NCBI RefSeq assembly: GCF_005280275.1
Contig: NZ_CP040021.1
Location: 1,699,001-1,763,000, forward strand
Origin: Salinivibrio kushneri
Lineage (GTDB): Bacteria; Pseudomonadota; Gammaproteobacteria; Enterobacterales; Vibrionaceae
Length of the DNA: 64,000 bases
Reading direction: 5' to 3'
Position 1 is the first letter of the stretch. The number at the start of each line of letters is the position of its first letter. Shown piece by piece: positions 46,793 through 57,401 of the stretch. The notes beneath the pieces were generated by a model. The model made no database searches and was not told where the DNA came from. It was given only the letters and a program-made list of their open reading frames with translations. Position numbers and translations under genes: made by a program.

Positions 46793-47118
46793 AGGGCGCG
46801 AATATTAGCCTCCAAATGCGCTGGAGTCAAAGAAAATGTTGCCTGTGTCAGGCGCGAAAGGGTGATAGCGACAAAAGCGCACATTCCATCGGTGATCGGG
46901 ATGCCGCTGGTGCTTTGTCCATTCGTACCGGCAACAATGAAAACCCACCCTTTCACCGCCGTCAATAAGCCAGCTAGGCACACCGCTACGGCTTTGCCCG
47001 ACTCAAAGTCGCGCCTACCATTTTTTCAGGTTAGACTGAGAGTTGGAAATAAACAATCACCGATGCGGGTTGTTTTTTGGTCAAATCTAACTCTGCGCGC
47101 AAGAAAGAAGGATCGCTC

Positions 47119-47712
47119 ATGCACTCCACACAACCACCAAAAATTGTGCTGGCCTCAAGTTCTCCCTATCGTCAGTCTATCTTTAAAAAGTTTGCGCTGC
47201 CTTTCACGGCCTTCTCTCCTGCCATTGACGAAAGTCGGCAGGAGCACGAGCGTGCGACTGACATGGTTGAGCGCCTGGCACTCGAAAAGGCCATGGCGGG
47301 GATGCCGCTATTCGATAATGCGCTCATTATCGGTTCAGACCAAGTGTGTGTAATAGACGAGGAGGTTTTAGGCAAGCCGCATGAGCGAGAGGTGGCGATC
47401 GAACAGCTAAAACGCGCAAGCGGCAAACAAGTCACCTTCTATACAGGGATTGCATTGATAAACAGTGACACGGGGGAGCATCAATCGGACGTTGAACCCT
47501 TTCATGTCGATTTTCGTGAGCTAAGCGAACAAGAAATTATTCGTTATATCGACAAAGAACTGCCGCTAGATTGTGCTGGCAGCTTTAAATGTGAAGGTTT
47601 GGGCATTGCCCTTTTCAATGCGATGCACGGACGCGATCCGAATACCCTTGTTGGTCTGCCGTTAATACGCTTGCGTGAAATGCTAGAAAAGGAAGGTATC
47701 GACGTGATCTAG
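47119..47712 (+). CDS. yceF: Maf-family nucleotide pyrophosphatase (YceF type)
   Basis: A 197-residue Maf/YceF protein; members hydrolyse modified or canonical NTPs, and the YceF subgroup prefers 7-methyl-GTP. Signatures are VLASSSPYRQSIFKKFALPF, DESRQ and IIGSDQVCV. The ATG at 47119 has AAGAAGG about 7 nt upstream. Divergent from yceD, as in E. coli. Confidence 0.92.
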   Translation: MHSTQPPKIVLASSSPYRQSIFKKFALPFTAFSPAIDESRQEHERATDMVERLALEKAMAGMPLFDNALIIGSDQVCVIDEEVLGKPHEREVAIEQLKRASGKQVTFYTGIALINSDTGEHQSDVEPFHVDFRELSEQEIIRYIDKELPLDCAGSFKCEGLGIALFNAMHGRDPNTLVGLPLIRLREMLEKEGIDVI

Positions 47713-47771
47713 TGGCTATATACACCAAGTCGGCGTTCCCTGCCTTAAGGGGAACATGAATTGGATATTGT

Positions 47772-47921
47772 TTATACTCTTGCGTATTGAGCGTATAGCA
47801 CATCGGCGAAATCCAATTCACTAATTTCTCCCAAAACAAGGTCTCGAACAGCATCCGCAAGGAGATCGTTATCATGTACGATTTCGAAATCGTTGAGCGA
47901 GAGGAGGTAGTTTCCCGAGAT
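47772..47921 (-). CDS. Small ORF with AAGGAG site and ATC first codon
   Basis: An open frame of 49 codons, beginning after an in-frame TAG, with no ATG, GTG or TTG near its start. AAGGAG at 47928-47933 is 6 nt before an ATC codon at 47919-47921. The product would begin with SGNYLLSLNDFEIVHDNDLL after the first residue and end EISELDFADVLYAQYARV; it is acidic and helix-prone, with protein-like composition. Either it uses a rare AUC start or it lost its ATG. It lies 87 nt downstream of another small minus-strand ORF. I do not recognise the family. Confidence 0.35.
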   Translation of the reverse strand: MSGNYLLSLNDFEIVHDNDLLADAVRDLVLGEISELDFADVLYAQYARV

Positions 47922-48008
47922 CTACAGCTCCTTGCATCCCGGGACCAGACGCTAAGATAAAAGCGTTTATCTCAATAACGCGCTCGAAGGGGAAACAAAT
48001 GATATCCA

Positions 48009-48194
48009 TCACATATCAGCTAGCTTTTTAAACGTATTCGCGTGTGTTCGTAAAGCCAGTTTAGTCTCAGACTTAATAATCTGACGTCCAAGATCGCCCG
48101 ATAAATCTATGCTTTTCTTCGCTTTAATTTTTGGTCTTTGGATCGATTGAACGCCATAATTTTCAATTTTTCTATTCATTATTTTCGCTTCCAT
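48009..48194 (-). CDS. Small basic hypothetical protein
   Basis: A 61-residue Lys/Arg-rich protein containing SIDLSGDLGRQIIKSETKLA and ending THANTFKKLADM. AAGG lies 6 nt before the ATG at 48194; an ATG at 48179 is also possible. No family recognised. It may form a two-gene unit with the ORF at 47772. The 550-bp stretch between yceF and the HAD gene otherwise shows only short hairpins, such as GTTCCC / GGGAAC at 47735-47755. Confidence 0.5.
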   Translation of the reverse strand: MEAKIMNRKIENYGVQSIQRPKIKAKKSIDLSGDLGRQIIKSETKLALRTHANTFKKLADM

Positions 48195-48262
48195 CTAAAC
48201 CTTAACTCATCATGGTCTATATCTTTGGGGACTGCAAGATAGCGCTCAGACCTTAACAAGTA

Positions 48263-48988
48263 CTATGCTCTCTCCATCACCAGCTCATTTAGGCTGTTTA
48301 ATACCGCAACGGGTTCAAATGTCGAAAGGCTGGCAGAATCTTCTACGCCCCAAGTGACCGCGAGCCTTGCCATATTCGCATTGATGGCTAGTTGCATATC
48401 ATGCCCGGTATCGCCAATCATCAGCGCTTTATCCCGTGGCATGCCTGTATGCGCTAACACTTCATCCAACATTTGAGGATCCGGCTTAGAAGCCGTTTCA
48501 TCGGCGCATCGCGTCACCGAAAACAAATCCTGAGTTCCCGTCTCGGCCATCGCCCGATCAAGCCCAGCGCGTGATTTCCCGGTTGCCACCGCCAATTTAA
48601 ACCCCTGCGCTTTTAGAGACATAAGGGTGTCTTTCACGCCAGGGTATAGCTGACACGGCGTCAGGTTATCGTGCACAAACTGTTGGCGATAGTGGTGAAT
48701 CCAATCGCCATACCATGTTGGATCTGCATCAGGGTAAAGTCGTTGATAACCTTTTTCTAAACTCAGGCCAATCATGGTTTGCAAACGCTCTGGAGGTAAA
48801 ATGGGTAGTTGCCCTGTCAAACGAGCCGCCGCATCCAGGCTGGAGACAATGCGCCCAATCGAATCCATCACCGTACCGTCCCAATCAAAAATCAGTAACG
48901 AATAAGAGGCAATGGCAGGATGCGGCTTTCTTATTGCCATATTCGACGCCACATCATAATCAACGGTGGTCGGTGGTTCTATGTTCAT
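48263..48988 (-). CDS. HAD-IA hydrolase, phosphoglycolate-phosphatase-like
   Basis: A 241-residue haloacid-dehalogenase phosphatase. Motif I is LLIFDWDGTVMDS with nucleophile D35 and D37; motif II lies in KLAVATGKSRAGLDRAM and motif III/IV in KPDPQM and MIGDTGHDMQLAINA. Substrate unknown; related genes next to rluC are often called Gph-like. GAGG lies ~6 nt before the ATG. Same strand as rluC and downstream of it. Confidence 0.88.
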   Translation of the reverse strand: MNIEPPTTVDYDVASNMAIRKPHPAIASYSLLIFDWDGTVMDSIGRIVSSLDAAARLTGQLPILPPERLQTMIGLSLEKGYQRLYPDADPTWYGDWIHHYRQQFVHDNLTPCQLYPGVKDTLMSLKAQGFKLAVATGKSRAGLDRAMAETGTQDLFSVTRCADETASKPDPQMLDEVLAHTGMPRDKALMIGDTGHDMQLAINANMARLAVTWGVEDSASLSTFEPVAVLNSLNELVMERA

Positions 48989-49072
48989 TTTTACCTCGTG
49001 TTTTCAACACTCACTGTTGCAAGATGCAGCGACAAAATACTGCGTATTTACGATATGGGAATACGGAAAAAA

Positions 49073-50023
49073 TTATGCGGTCTTTGCCCGTAGTCCCTCA
49101 AGCGCCCGCTCAAGCTTGGGCTCCATCGGTGCATTGAGCGTCATGCTTTCATCCTTGTTCGGGTGTCGGAAGCAGATGGTGGCCGCATGTAAAAATAAAC
49201 GATCCAACCCAAACGACTTGGTATACGCATCAAAACGGGGATCGCCATAGCGGTCGTCCCACGCCAACGGGTGACCCATATACTGAGCATGCACACGAAT
49301 CTGATGCGTCCTCCCGGTCACAGGGCTTGCTTGCACTAAGGTTGCTTCAGCAAAGCTCTCAAGCACTTTAAAACGGGTTTCCGACGGCTTCCCCTTTGAA
49401 TTGACACGCACAATACTGTTCACCTCATTTTTCAGTAAAGGTGCCGTGACTTTGCGCTGTTTAGTCGGCCATTTGCCCATCACCAAGGCATAATAGTCTT
49501 TGCGTACCGTTTTTTCGCGAAATTGCGCTTGCAGATGGCGCAACGCAGACCGTTTTTTAGCAATCAATAAGATCCCGGAGGTGTCTCTATCAATCCGGTG
49601 CACCAGCTCCAAAAAGCGCGCTTTGGGACGCAGTGCGCGCATTGCCTCTATCGCGCCAAATTGTAGCCCACTTCCCCCGTGCACCGCGGTACCCGAAGGC
49701 TTATTGAGCACAAGTAGGTGGTCATCTTCATAAATAATGCAATGCTCAAGCGCAGCCACTTTGTCTAATTTGGTACTGGGGGCGGCTTTCTCATCGCGCT
49801 CTGGAAGGCGGATGGGAGGCACCCTCACCACATCTCCGGCTTGCAGCTTATACTCTGGTTTTATGCGTTTTTTATTAACTCGCACTTCTCCTTTACGAAG
49901 CACGCGATAAATCATACTTTTGGGGACGTTTTTCAGCTGATTTCGCAGAAAATTGTCGATACGTTGGCCGGCGATGTCGTCATCGATGTCGATGAATCGC
50001 ACTTGAGTTTTTTGTTCTGTCAT
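49073..50023 (-). CDS. rluC: 23S rRNA pseudouridine synthase C
   Basis: A 316-residue RluA-family enzyme that makes pseudouridines 955, 2504 and 2580 (E. coli numbering) in 23S rRNA. It has an N-terminal S4 domain (GQRIDNFLRNQLKNVPKSMI) and a catalytic domain with the catalytic Asp in ELVHRIDRDTSGILLIAKKR and TGRTHQIRVHAQYMGHPLA. Start assigned to ATG 50023; ATG 50032 is an alternative. Divergent from rne, as in enterics. Confidence 0.95.
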   Translation of the reverse strand: MTEQKTQVRFIDIDDDIAGQRIDNFLRNQLKNVPKSMIYRVLRKGEVRVNKKRIKPEYKLQAGDVVRVPPIRLPERDEKAAPSTKLDKVAALEHCIIYEDDHLLVLNKPSGTAVHGGSGLQFGAIEAMRALRPKARFLELVHRIDRDTSGILLIAKKRSALRHLQAQFREKTVRKDYYALVMGKWPTKQRKVTAPLLKNEVNSIVRVNSKGKPSETRFKVLESFAEATLVQASPVTGRTHQIRVHAQYMGHPLAWDDRYGDPRFDAYTKSFGLDRLFLHAATICFRHPNKDESMTLNAPMEPKLERALEGLRAKTA

Positions 50024-50205
50024 AACCTTCATTCTACCGCTAAGCACAGCGACATGCACCTGCTACGGCAAGTTATCCCTTACCTAGCACAGCGACGGGC
50101 TGTGCTCGCCCCCATTACCGCGAGCAGCACAAAGGCATTATCGTGCAAAAAAACACCACATCTACGCGGTTTTACTACCAAGTCAACATAAGCGAATAAA
50201 GCCGA

Positions 50206-50708
50206 TTGCTGGACTTTAGTCTCCCTGCTATAGTTGCGGCGTTAATCAGAAAAGCAAACGCTTATCTGAAACGCAGTTTATCGCCTGTGACAGCGACTTC
50301 ATCAGCGGAACATGCATTTTTCGATAAAAAGCTGAGTCTGCGATGAATCCATCAAGCGATAGCTGTATGCGGTGACATCCGTAAAAGAACCATAATTCCG
50401 AATGCTTTTAAGGCGTTACGCGGCAATTGGCGTAAGACGTAAACCAAAAGCACCCGTTTAGTGTGTTGACACGAGACCGTTAGTCAGTGTCAGAGCTCTC
50501 CGCCATCGGTAAAAACGGCGGACGCCAACTGCGTAATCCGGTGAACCATAAAAACCGTTGCAGCTGGCCGATTAAAACTTGCCCGAGCGCACCCCTGATT
50601 TTCTCCAGCCGGGAGGCTGCACCATATCAGACTTGGGGTCAGGCAGCATTGACGACTGCTCTCGTCATCAACCGCTAATAACAACGATAAATAAATGAGA
50701 ACAATCAG
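50206..50708 (+). promoter_or_regulatory. rne promoter and long structured leader
   Basis: TTGCTG (50206-50211) and TATAGT (50229-50234) with a 17-nt spacer predict a start near 50241, giving a ~470-nt leader. The leader holds the hairpin TCCGCC / GGCGGA (50499-50522). In E. coli a structured ~360-nt rne leader is the target of RNase E autoregulation, so the same is likely. No ORF is supported here. Confidence 0.65.
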
Positions 50709-53666
50709 ATGAAAAGAATGTTGATTAACGCAACTCAGAAAGAAGAGTTGCGCGTCGCATTGGTCGACGGTCAACGGCTATACGACCTCGATATCGAGAG
50801 TCCTGGCCATGAGTCAAAAAAAGCGAATATCTACAAAGGACGCATTACCCGTATCGAACCTAGCCTGGAAGCGGCATTTGTTGATTACGGCGCCGAAAGA
50901 CACGGTTTTCTCCCTCTAAAAGAAATCGCTCGCGAATACTTCCCTTCCGGTTATACCTATCAAGGCCGCCCAAACATCAAAGATGTGGTGAAAGAAGGCC
51001 AGGAAGTGATTGTCCAAGTAGACAAAGAAGAGCGCGGCAATAAAGGGGCCGCCCTGACAACGTTTGTGTCGCTTGCGGGGAGCTATTTGGTATTAATGCC
51101 AAACAACCCACGTGCTGGCGGGATTTCTCGTCGCATTGAGGGAGAAGAGCGCAGCCAGCTTAAAGAAGCCATGTCTGGCCTCGAACTGCCGCAAGGGATG
51201 GGCTTGATTGTACGCACCGCAGGTGTGGGTAAATCGGCCGAAGAGCTTGAGTGGGACTTGAAAGTGCTGCTCAATCATTGGCAAGCGGTGAAAGAGGCAG
51301 CTAACGCCAACCCTGCGCCTTTCCTTATCCATCAAGAAAGTAACGTGATTGCCCGTGCGATCCGTGACTATTTGCGCCGTGATATCGGTGAGATCTTGAT
51401 TGACAGTGAGAAGGTCTTCCAACGCGCGCAAGAGCACATCAAGCTGGTTCGTCCTGACTTTGTCAGCCGCATCAAGTTTTATGAAGGTGAAGTGCCGCTA
51501 TTTAGCCACTATCAGATTGAAAGTCAGATCGAATCTGCCTTCCAACGCGAAGTGCGCTTACCCTCAGGTGGCTCGATTGTCATTGACCCAACCGAAGCCC
51601 TGACCTCAATCGATATCAACTCTGCCCGAGCCACCAAAGGCAGTGATATTGAAGAGACGGCGCGGCAAACCAACATCGAAGCAGCAGAAGAAATTGCCCG
51701 CCAATTGCGTCTGCGTGACTTAGGTGGCTTGGTCGTGATCGACTTCATCGATATGACGCCTGTCCGCCACCAACGCGAGGTGGAGAACAAATTGCGTGAC
51801 TCTGTCCGCATGGACCGTGCACGGGTACAAATCGGCCGTATTTCACGCTTTGGTTTGCTGGAAATGTCACGTCAGCGCCTCAGCCCGTCATTGGCAGAAG
51901 CCAGTCATCATATTTGCCCGCGTTGTAAAGGCACCGGTGTGATTCGTGACAACGAGTCACTGTCATTGTCGATTCTTCGTCTGATGGAAGAAGAAGCAAT
52001 GAAAGAAAATACGGCGCAAGTATTGGGTATCGTCCCGGTCCCCGTCGCTTCTTACCTGCTTAACGAAAAGCGCCGCTCGGTCCAGCACATTGAGAAATAC
52101 CACAATGTCAAAGTGGTCGTGGTACCCAATGCCGACATGCAGACGCCACACTTTGATGTGGTTCGCGTCCGCGGCGGTGAAGAAATGGCGAACCTGTCCT
52201 ATCAGTTGCCTAGCCAGATTGATGCGCTCAAGGAAGTAGAAGCCCGCGAAGAGCCACAACAAGCGCGTCCAGCGAAAAAACGTGAAGAGCCTGTATTACA
52301 GGGATTTGCGGCGCCAAGCTCGCCAGCACCCAGTGCAACCAAAGCGGCTGCGCCAACCGATGAGCCAACAGCGACAACCCAGCCAGGCCTGTTCGCCAAA
52401 GTGAGTCAGTTCTTCTCGCGCTTGTTTGCCGCGCCCGCTGATGATGCAGCAACCGCTTCATCGTCACAGCCTGCCGCCCAACCTGAGCCAGCTCAGACAG
52501 AGCAAAGCCAGAAGCCATCACACAGCCAGCGCAATAAGTCACGTAGCCATAACAAGCCACAAAACCGCGACGAGCAAAGTGATAGCAACAACGGTGAACG
52601 TGGACGGAATAACAAACAACGCCGCCAGAATAAGCCGCAAGAAGAACGTCGCGATAATAATCGTAAAGGGAAGAAAACCCGTAACGATAACCGCAACGAC
52701 AAAGCGAAAAAGCCTGCGGCGCAGGAAGACGCTAAGGCAACCAAGCCACAGGCTGACAAAGCGGATAAAAGTAATAAGCAACCCGATCAAAAGACAGAGA
52801 AGACCGAACAGGTTAAACAACGCCGTCAACGTCGTAAGCTAAATCGCAGTGTCCGTATCAACAAAGACAATGCGGATAGCCAAGTGGCGGCCGAGGTAAC
52901 ACCTGACCAAGGTAAAGACTTGCAGCAAGTCGGGGCAGAAGTGGCGCAGCAAGCCAAACAGCAGCCTGATAATGCCAAGAAAGAAGGTCAGCAGGACAAG
53001 CGCCGTAACCGTCGCTCACCGCGCCACCTTCGCGCCAGTGGGCAGCGTCGTCGTCGCCGTCCAATGGTGAAAAGTCCAATGCCGCTGACTACCGGTATGG
53101 CGTCACCCGAAATGGCGATGGGCAAGGTGTGGTCGGCAGAGCAGCCGGTGAAAGTCAAACAAGACCGTCGCCGCCAAGACAAGCGCCAAAACAGTAAGGC
53201 TATCGTCAGTGGTGTTGCCCGTCCAGAAATGGCCATGGGTAAAGTCATTATCATGCAAGCTAAATCGGAGGAGACAGAGTCAGTGTCGACCCAACCGATG
53301 GCTTCGACAAGTGCCTCTGAACCAGCGCCACAACCGGCACAAAGCCAAGCAACACCGGTGGTCGATGCGATGCCAAATGTCGCGATGACAGACGCGCCAA
53401 CGGCAACCCCTGAGCAAGACTCAGAGGTCGATTTGGTGACCGAGAAAGTGATTGAGCGCGAAGCGGAAATCAATGCCCCGACGGCAACGATTCAATACCG
53501 CCGAGCGACATCACCGATGATGAAAGCACCGGCACCGAACGAACCAGTTGATCACAGCCCGGTGGCCATCGCTACCTTTAAAGCGCCTAACCCAGCAGCG
53601 AAAGCAGCAGGTAGCGCCGAGGCACGTGCATCTGCCTACGCACCGGCGACCAAACCTCAGTACTAA
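50709..53666 (+). CDS. rne: Ribonuclease E
   Basis: A 985-residue essential endoribonuclease and degradosome scaffold. N-terminal half: S1 domain (~35-120), the DNase I-like catalytic site with Asp302 ([12 protein letters not shown]) and Asp345 (VVIDFIDM), and the zinc link C403-x2-C406 (CPRCKG). The C-terminal half (~515-985) is disordered, with long Lys/Arg/Gln/Asn-rich stretches for RNA binding and Pro/Ala-rich linkers that would hold microdomains for partners. Two PEMAMGK motifs occur, after MAS and after VAR. The gene has its own promoter and terminator. Confidence 0.97.
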   Translation: MKRMLINATQKEELRVALVDGQRLYDLDIESPGHESKKANIYKGRITRIEPSLEAAFVDYGAERHGFLPLKEIAREYFPSGYTYQGRPNIKDVVKEGQEVIVQVDKEERGNKGAALTTFVSLAGSYLVLMPNNPRAGGISRRIEGEERSQLKEAMSGLELPQGMGLIVRTAGVGKSAEELEWDLKVLLNHWQAVKEAANANPAPFLIHQESNVIARAIRDYLRRDIGEILIDSEKVFQRAQEHIKLVRPDFVSRIKFYEGEVPLFSHYQIESQIESAFQREVRLPSGGSIVIDPTEALTSIDINSARATKGSDIEETARQTNIEAAEEIARQLRLRDLGGLVVIDFIDMTPVRHQREVENKLRDSVRMDRARVQIGRISRFGLLEMSRQRLSPSLAEASHHICPRCKGTGVIRDNESLSLSILRLMEEEAMKENTAQVLGIVPVPVASYLLNEKRRSVQHIEKYHNVKVVVVPNADMQTPHFDVVRVRGGEEMANLSYQLPSQIDALKEVEAREEPQQARPAKKREEPVLQGFAAPSSPAPSATKAAAPTDEPTATTQPGLFAKVSQFFSRLFAAPADDAATASSSQPAAQPEPAQTEQSQKPSHSQRNKSRSHNKPQNRDEQSDSNNGERGRNNKQRRQNKPQEERRDNNRKGKKTRNDNRNDKAKKPAAQEDAKATKPQADKADKSNKQPDQKTEKTEQVKQRRQRRKLNRSVRINKDNADSQVAAEVTPDQGKDLQQVGAEVAQQAKQQPDNAKKEGQQDKRRNRRSPRHLRASGQRRRRRPMVKSPMPLTTGMASPEMAMGKVWSAEQPVKVKQDRRRQDKRQNSKAIVSGVARPEMAMGKVIIMQAKSEETESVSTQPMASTSASEPAPQPAQSQATPVVDAMPNVAMTDAPTATPEQDSEVDLVTEKVIEREAEINAPTATIQYRRATSPMMKAPAPNEPVDHSPVAIATFKAPNPAAKAAGSAEARASAYAPATKPQY

Positions 53667-53688
53667 TTCCGTTTACCTTCGGAATGCT

Positions 53689-53720
53689 AAAGGCCTCGGC
53701 ATCTGTCGAGGCCTTTTTAT
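53689..53720 (+). terminator. Terminator of rne
   Basis: Ten-base-pair stem AAAGGCCTCG / CGAGGCCTTT with an 8-nt loop followed by TT and a T-rich run. Confidence 0.95.
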
Positions 53721-53974
53721 TTGACCGTTGTTCCATGCAATCACGTGGGCAAAACATACGCAATCTTGCAGCGATACACGGAAAAGTGCGTCGATCCACA
53801 CGCTTCCATCGCGACTTCCTTGTCAAAGAAAAAAAACTCAGTAACGTCAGGCATAAGATGATTGTCGTGTCGTCACACGACTCCCAACTCTTTTCGCCAG
53901 AGATACAGACTCATCAGGGGCCAACATACCGGCCACGATATTGGCAAGTTGCTGTAGGGAAGATGCTGTTGCTT

Positions 53975-56900
53975 ATGAAATCCTTGTTTACTGCTTACCC
54001 ATTTAAACGCCTCCATCACACCTTGATGCTGGCCTTTCTGCTACTGAGTCTCCTCCCTCTCATCGTGGTCGCTTTGTTTTTTCTCAACGCCCATAGCCAA
54101 GATCTCCAAGAGCAAAGCACAGCACACCTTTTATCGGTTCGCGACAGTAAGCAACAGCAAGTCAACGATTATTTTGCTGCCAAAGAGGCGGAAGTCCTTG
54201 GGTTTGTCGCCTCGGAGCTAGCCTACGCCAGTGGTGGTCATTTTTATGGTTTGGTCAATGCGTTTCAGCGACTACGACCAAACATCGACGCGGCACGTGA
54301 CTACGCGCAACGTCGCTATTATCTTGGGTCCGGTGAAAGGGTTAAAACGCCTGTGCCCAAGGACGATCCCCATTATTCCGCCACCGAGCGTTATCGGCTG
54401 CTCCATAAACGCTATCACCGCGCTTATCAAGCTTTGATCGCTCGCGCCGATTTTGACGACTTACTCTTGGTCGACAAGCAAGGCAACGTCACCTATTCGG
54501 TGAAAAAGCTGGGCAACTTTGGCACTAACTTACTCTCAGACCCGCATCGTAATGCACGATTAGGGCAGACGTTCGCGGCCCTGAAACAGCAAACGCAACA
54601 GACAAAAGGGAAGTTAGATCCGACCCCTAAGGTGATTATCTCGGACTTTTCCGCTGAAGAGACCGACGCCCCGGTGGCATGGCTTGGCGCCCCTATTATT
54701 CAGCAAGGGTATCTGCATAGCTACGCGCTGTTCCGGCTTCCTAACCATGCCCTTACTAAGCTGATGGCACCTAGAGAAACCAATGCGATTGAAACGCACC
54801 TCGTCGGCGATGATGGCAAGACTCGAGCGCATTTAACCAGCAAAAGTCAGCTGATCAGTAACACGCCTGCCGTAGAAAAAGCCATAGCCGGAGAAACGGG
54901 TGTCACCCGCTATCAAACCCAGTCAGGCCAAACCATGCTCGCCGCTTACACCCCCATTCGCACCCACGGCCTGAAATGGGGACTCGTGGCTGAAGTCCCC
55001 ACGCAAGTCGCCTACGCACGTATCCACCAGCTACAACAGCTTTTTATCGTCGCCATGTTACTTGCGATTCTCGCGGTGGTGATTGCCTCGCACTATATGT
55101 CCAACTTTATTACTCGCCCACTGCTTCAGCTTACATGGGCGGCCGAAAAAGTCAGTGCGGGTGACCTTGATACCCAAATCCACCACACGCGTCGTCGTGA
55201 TGAAATCGGGCGTTTGGCGATTAGCTTTGCCCGTATGCGCCATGCCATTCGCGAAAAACTAGACTTAATCCGCCAGCAGAATCAGACCTTAGAAGCTAAC
55301 ATCACCACCATACGTGCTCAGAATGAAGAGCTGCATGTCGCCAACAAGCTGAAAGATGAATTCTTGGCCACCACCTCTCATGAACTTCGCACTCCATTAC
55401 ACGGCATGATAGGGATTGCCGAAGCACTGATTGACGGTGCGAACGGTCCGATTAGTCGCGACCATCAGTATCAACTGTCGATTATCGTCAACAGCGGCCA
55501 GCGCTTGGCCAAGCTGGTCGATGACCTCTTGGACTACCACAAAATGCGCTATGGGCAATTAGACTTGGAGCAAGGCCCTGTCAACCTCAATGCCATCACT
55601 CAGCTTGTGCTGTCACTCGCCAAGCACCTTAAAAAAGATAAGCCGCTAGAAATCATTAATCAGCTCAGCGACACGCCAATCTGGGTACACGCAGATCCCC
55701 AACGCCTTGAGCAAGTTATGTACAATTTACTGGGAAATGCGATTAAGTTCACCGATGCGGGTAAGATTGTTATTAGCGCCGACACCTTGGACGATCGCGT
55801 TCGCATCCAAGTGGTTGACACGGGTAAAGGGATCCCCGCAGAACAGTTAAGTACCATTTTTGAGCCGCTCGCACAAGCAGTAAGTAGCCACTATCATTAT
55901 CAACACGGCGCAGGTCTTGGTCTCTCCATCAGTCGTCAACTTGTCGAGCTGATGGGCGGCCAGCTTTACGTCAGCAGCCAGCCACAAGTGGGCACCACCT
56001 TTAGCTTCACCCTTCCGCGTGTCGATGAGCCCCCGGTGTTGAGCACCGAGCTTACCGCCTTCTCTACCCAGCACATTCATCGAGATGACACGAGAGAGGC
56101 GCTCGTTCACGCCGCTTCGGAAGCCGTTGAACAAAGTAGTAAGAACAACGGGTTACATATTTTAGTCGTCGATGATGAGCCCACCAATCAACAAGTACTC
56201 ACCAGCTTTCTAAATATTGAAGGCTATCAGGTCAATACAGCAAGCGATGGGCGCACAGCGATTGATCATATCGCCACCACAAAGCCAGATCTCATCTTAC
56301 TCGACGTGCTCATGCCCGGCATGAGTGGGTTCGAGGTCTGCGAGCAGCTGCGAGAGCGCTTTGACCATGCTGCCCTTCCGATTATCATGCTGACCGCCTT
56401 AAATCAGCCTGATGATCGCATCTATGGCTTTGAGGTCGGCGCCAATGATTACCTCTGTAAGCCCTTTGACAAAAGAGAGCTTGCCGCACGGATAGCCACA
56501 CATCTTGCCGCCAGCCAAGCGGAACAACGCCGCCAAGAAAACCAACGCCTCGAGCAGGCACTTGAACAAAGTGCCCACCAACAAGCCAGCCTACTTGAAA
56601 CCCAGTCTTGGTTGATTTCACAGCTCTCTCTCGCCCCTGAAGCCATGTTAGGTATGCGAAGAGATGGCCAGGTTCGCTTTGTTAACCAAGCGGCAGCCTC
56701 CTTATTTGGGCGTGAACAGGACGAGGTAAAACGGATGCACGGTCAAGCCTTAGTGAAAGCGCCCGAGCAGGCCAATCATATGGAGCGCTATCAAGGCCCA
56801 CTGACCATTTATATTGAAGGACAACCCCAAGACGTTGACGGTATGCTGCTGCGTTTTCCAGCCGAGTCTGACATTGATAGCCTGTATGTCATCAACACAG

Positions 56901-57379
56901 ACGCGCCCGTGTCTCAGTCTCGTATACAGAGCCTAGAAAGCGCCATCGAAGCCTTATCTGGCTACGCATTAGGCGGAGACTCGCGCCAACTTGAAACGCT
57001 TAAAGCGATGGGCGGGGAATTTGAAGCCCTTGCGGAAAAAGCGCAACACCAACAGCAAGATAAAACCAACACACGTAGACAGCTAATTGTTGATGCCATG
57101 GTAGCCAGCTTAGATTACTGGGAAGAAGCCACAGGCAAAAGCAAATTCGATTTTGCCGAGCAAAGTGGTCTCTGGCGCGTCTACCTTGATCGTAGTAGCT
57201 TACAAACCCGCACACTGGATAAGTACCTGCTCATCGAAACCCTGCCAAAAACCCCGCGGTGGCGCACGGTGCTGAGCTCCATTCGCTTTATCCTCGATCA
57301 TTGCGATAAACGCAGTCCGACCCGCACTCAGCTGGAGTCCTATTACCAACAACTTCGCCAGCTACTGCTAGAAGACTAG
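53975..57379 (+). CDS. chiS: ChiS-type chitin-responsive hybrid sensor kinase
   Basis: A 1134-residue inner-membrane hybrid kinase: TM1 at ~16-38, a ~330-residue periplasmic sensor, TM2 near 360-380, HAMP, HisKA with His469 (SHELRTPLHGM), HATPase (NLLGNAIKF, GAGLGLSISRQL), a receiver with Asp777 (LILLDVLMPGMSG), a PAS-like segment (MRRDGQVRFVNQAAASLFG) and a C-terminal domain with SLDYWEEATGKSKFDFAEQS. Length, domain order and the downstream cbp operon match Vibrio ChiS, whose C-terminal domain binds DNA directly. Upstream in-frame ATG 53963 and earlier codons overlapping the rne terminator were not used. Confidence 0.88.
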   Translation: MKSLFTAYPFKRLHHTLMLAFLLLSLLPLIVVALFFLNAHSQDLQEQSTAHLLSVRDSKQQQVNDYFAAKEAEVLGFVASELAYASGGHFYGLVNAFQRLRPNIDAARDYAQRRYYLGSGERVKTPVPKDDPHYSATERYRLLHKRYHRAYQALIARADFDDLLLVDKQGNVTYSVKKLGNFGTNLLSDPHRNARLGQTFAALKQQTQQTKGKLDPTPKVIISDFSAEETDAPVAWLGAPIIQQGYLHSYALFRLPNHALTKLMAPRETNAIETHLVGDDGKTRAHLTSKSQLISNTPAVEKAIAGETGVTRYQTQSGQTMLAAYTPIRTHGLKWGLVAEVPTQVAYARIHQLQQLFIVAMLLAILAVVIASHYMSNFITRPLLQLTWAAEKVSAGDLDTQIHHTRRRDEIGRLAISFARMRHAIREKLDLIRQQNQTLEANITTIRAQNEELHVANKLKDEFLATTSHELRTPLHGMIGIAEALIDGANGPISRDHQYQLSIIVNSGQRLAKLVDDLLDYHKMRYGQLDLEQGPVNLNAITQLVLSLAKHLKKDKPLEIINQLSDTPIWVHADPQRLEQVMYNLLGNAIKFTDAGKIVISADTLDDRVRIQVVDTGKGIPAEQLSTIFEPLAQAVSSHYHYQHGAGLGLSISRQLVELMGGQLYVSSQPQVGTTFSFTLPRVDEPPVLSTELTAFSTQHIHRDDTREALVHAASEAVEQSSKNNGLHILVVDDEPTNQQVLTSFLNIEGYQVNTASDGRTAIDHIATTKPDLILLDVLMPGMSGFEVCEQLRERFDHAALPIIMLTALNQPDDRIYGFEVGANDYLCKPFDKRELAARIATHLAASQAEQRRQENQRLEQALEQSAHQQASLLETQSWLISQLSLAPEAMLGMRRDGQVRFVNQAAASLFGREQDEVKRMHGQALVKAPEQANHMERYQGPLTIYIEGQPQDVDGMLLRFPAESDIDSLYVINTDAPVSQSRIQSLESAIEALSGYALGGDSRQLETLKAMGGEFEALAEKAQHQQQDKTNTRRQLIVDAMVASLDYWEEATGKSKFDFAEQSGLWRVYLDRSSLQTRTLDKYLLIETLPKTPRWRTVLSSIRFILDHCDKRSPTRTQLESYYQQLRQLLLED

Positions 57380-57401
57380 CAACACACCCACCACTGCAAT
57401 A

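Noticed and set aside
47615-47875. 86-codon minus-strand ORF across the end of yceF
   Set aside because: Runs antisense into yceF; the neighbouring frame (47772-47921) has better composition and a ribosome site.
52493-52842. Several long ORFs antisense or out of frame within the 3' half of rne
   Set aside because: They arise from the low-complexity Lys/Arg/Gln-rich coding sequence and have no start signals.
53684-53974. 97-codon N-terminal extension of chiS
   Set aside because: It would begin inside the rne terminator and precede the first membrane helix with no domain.
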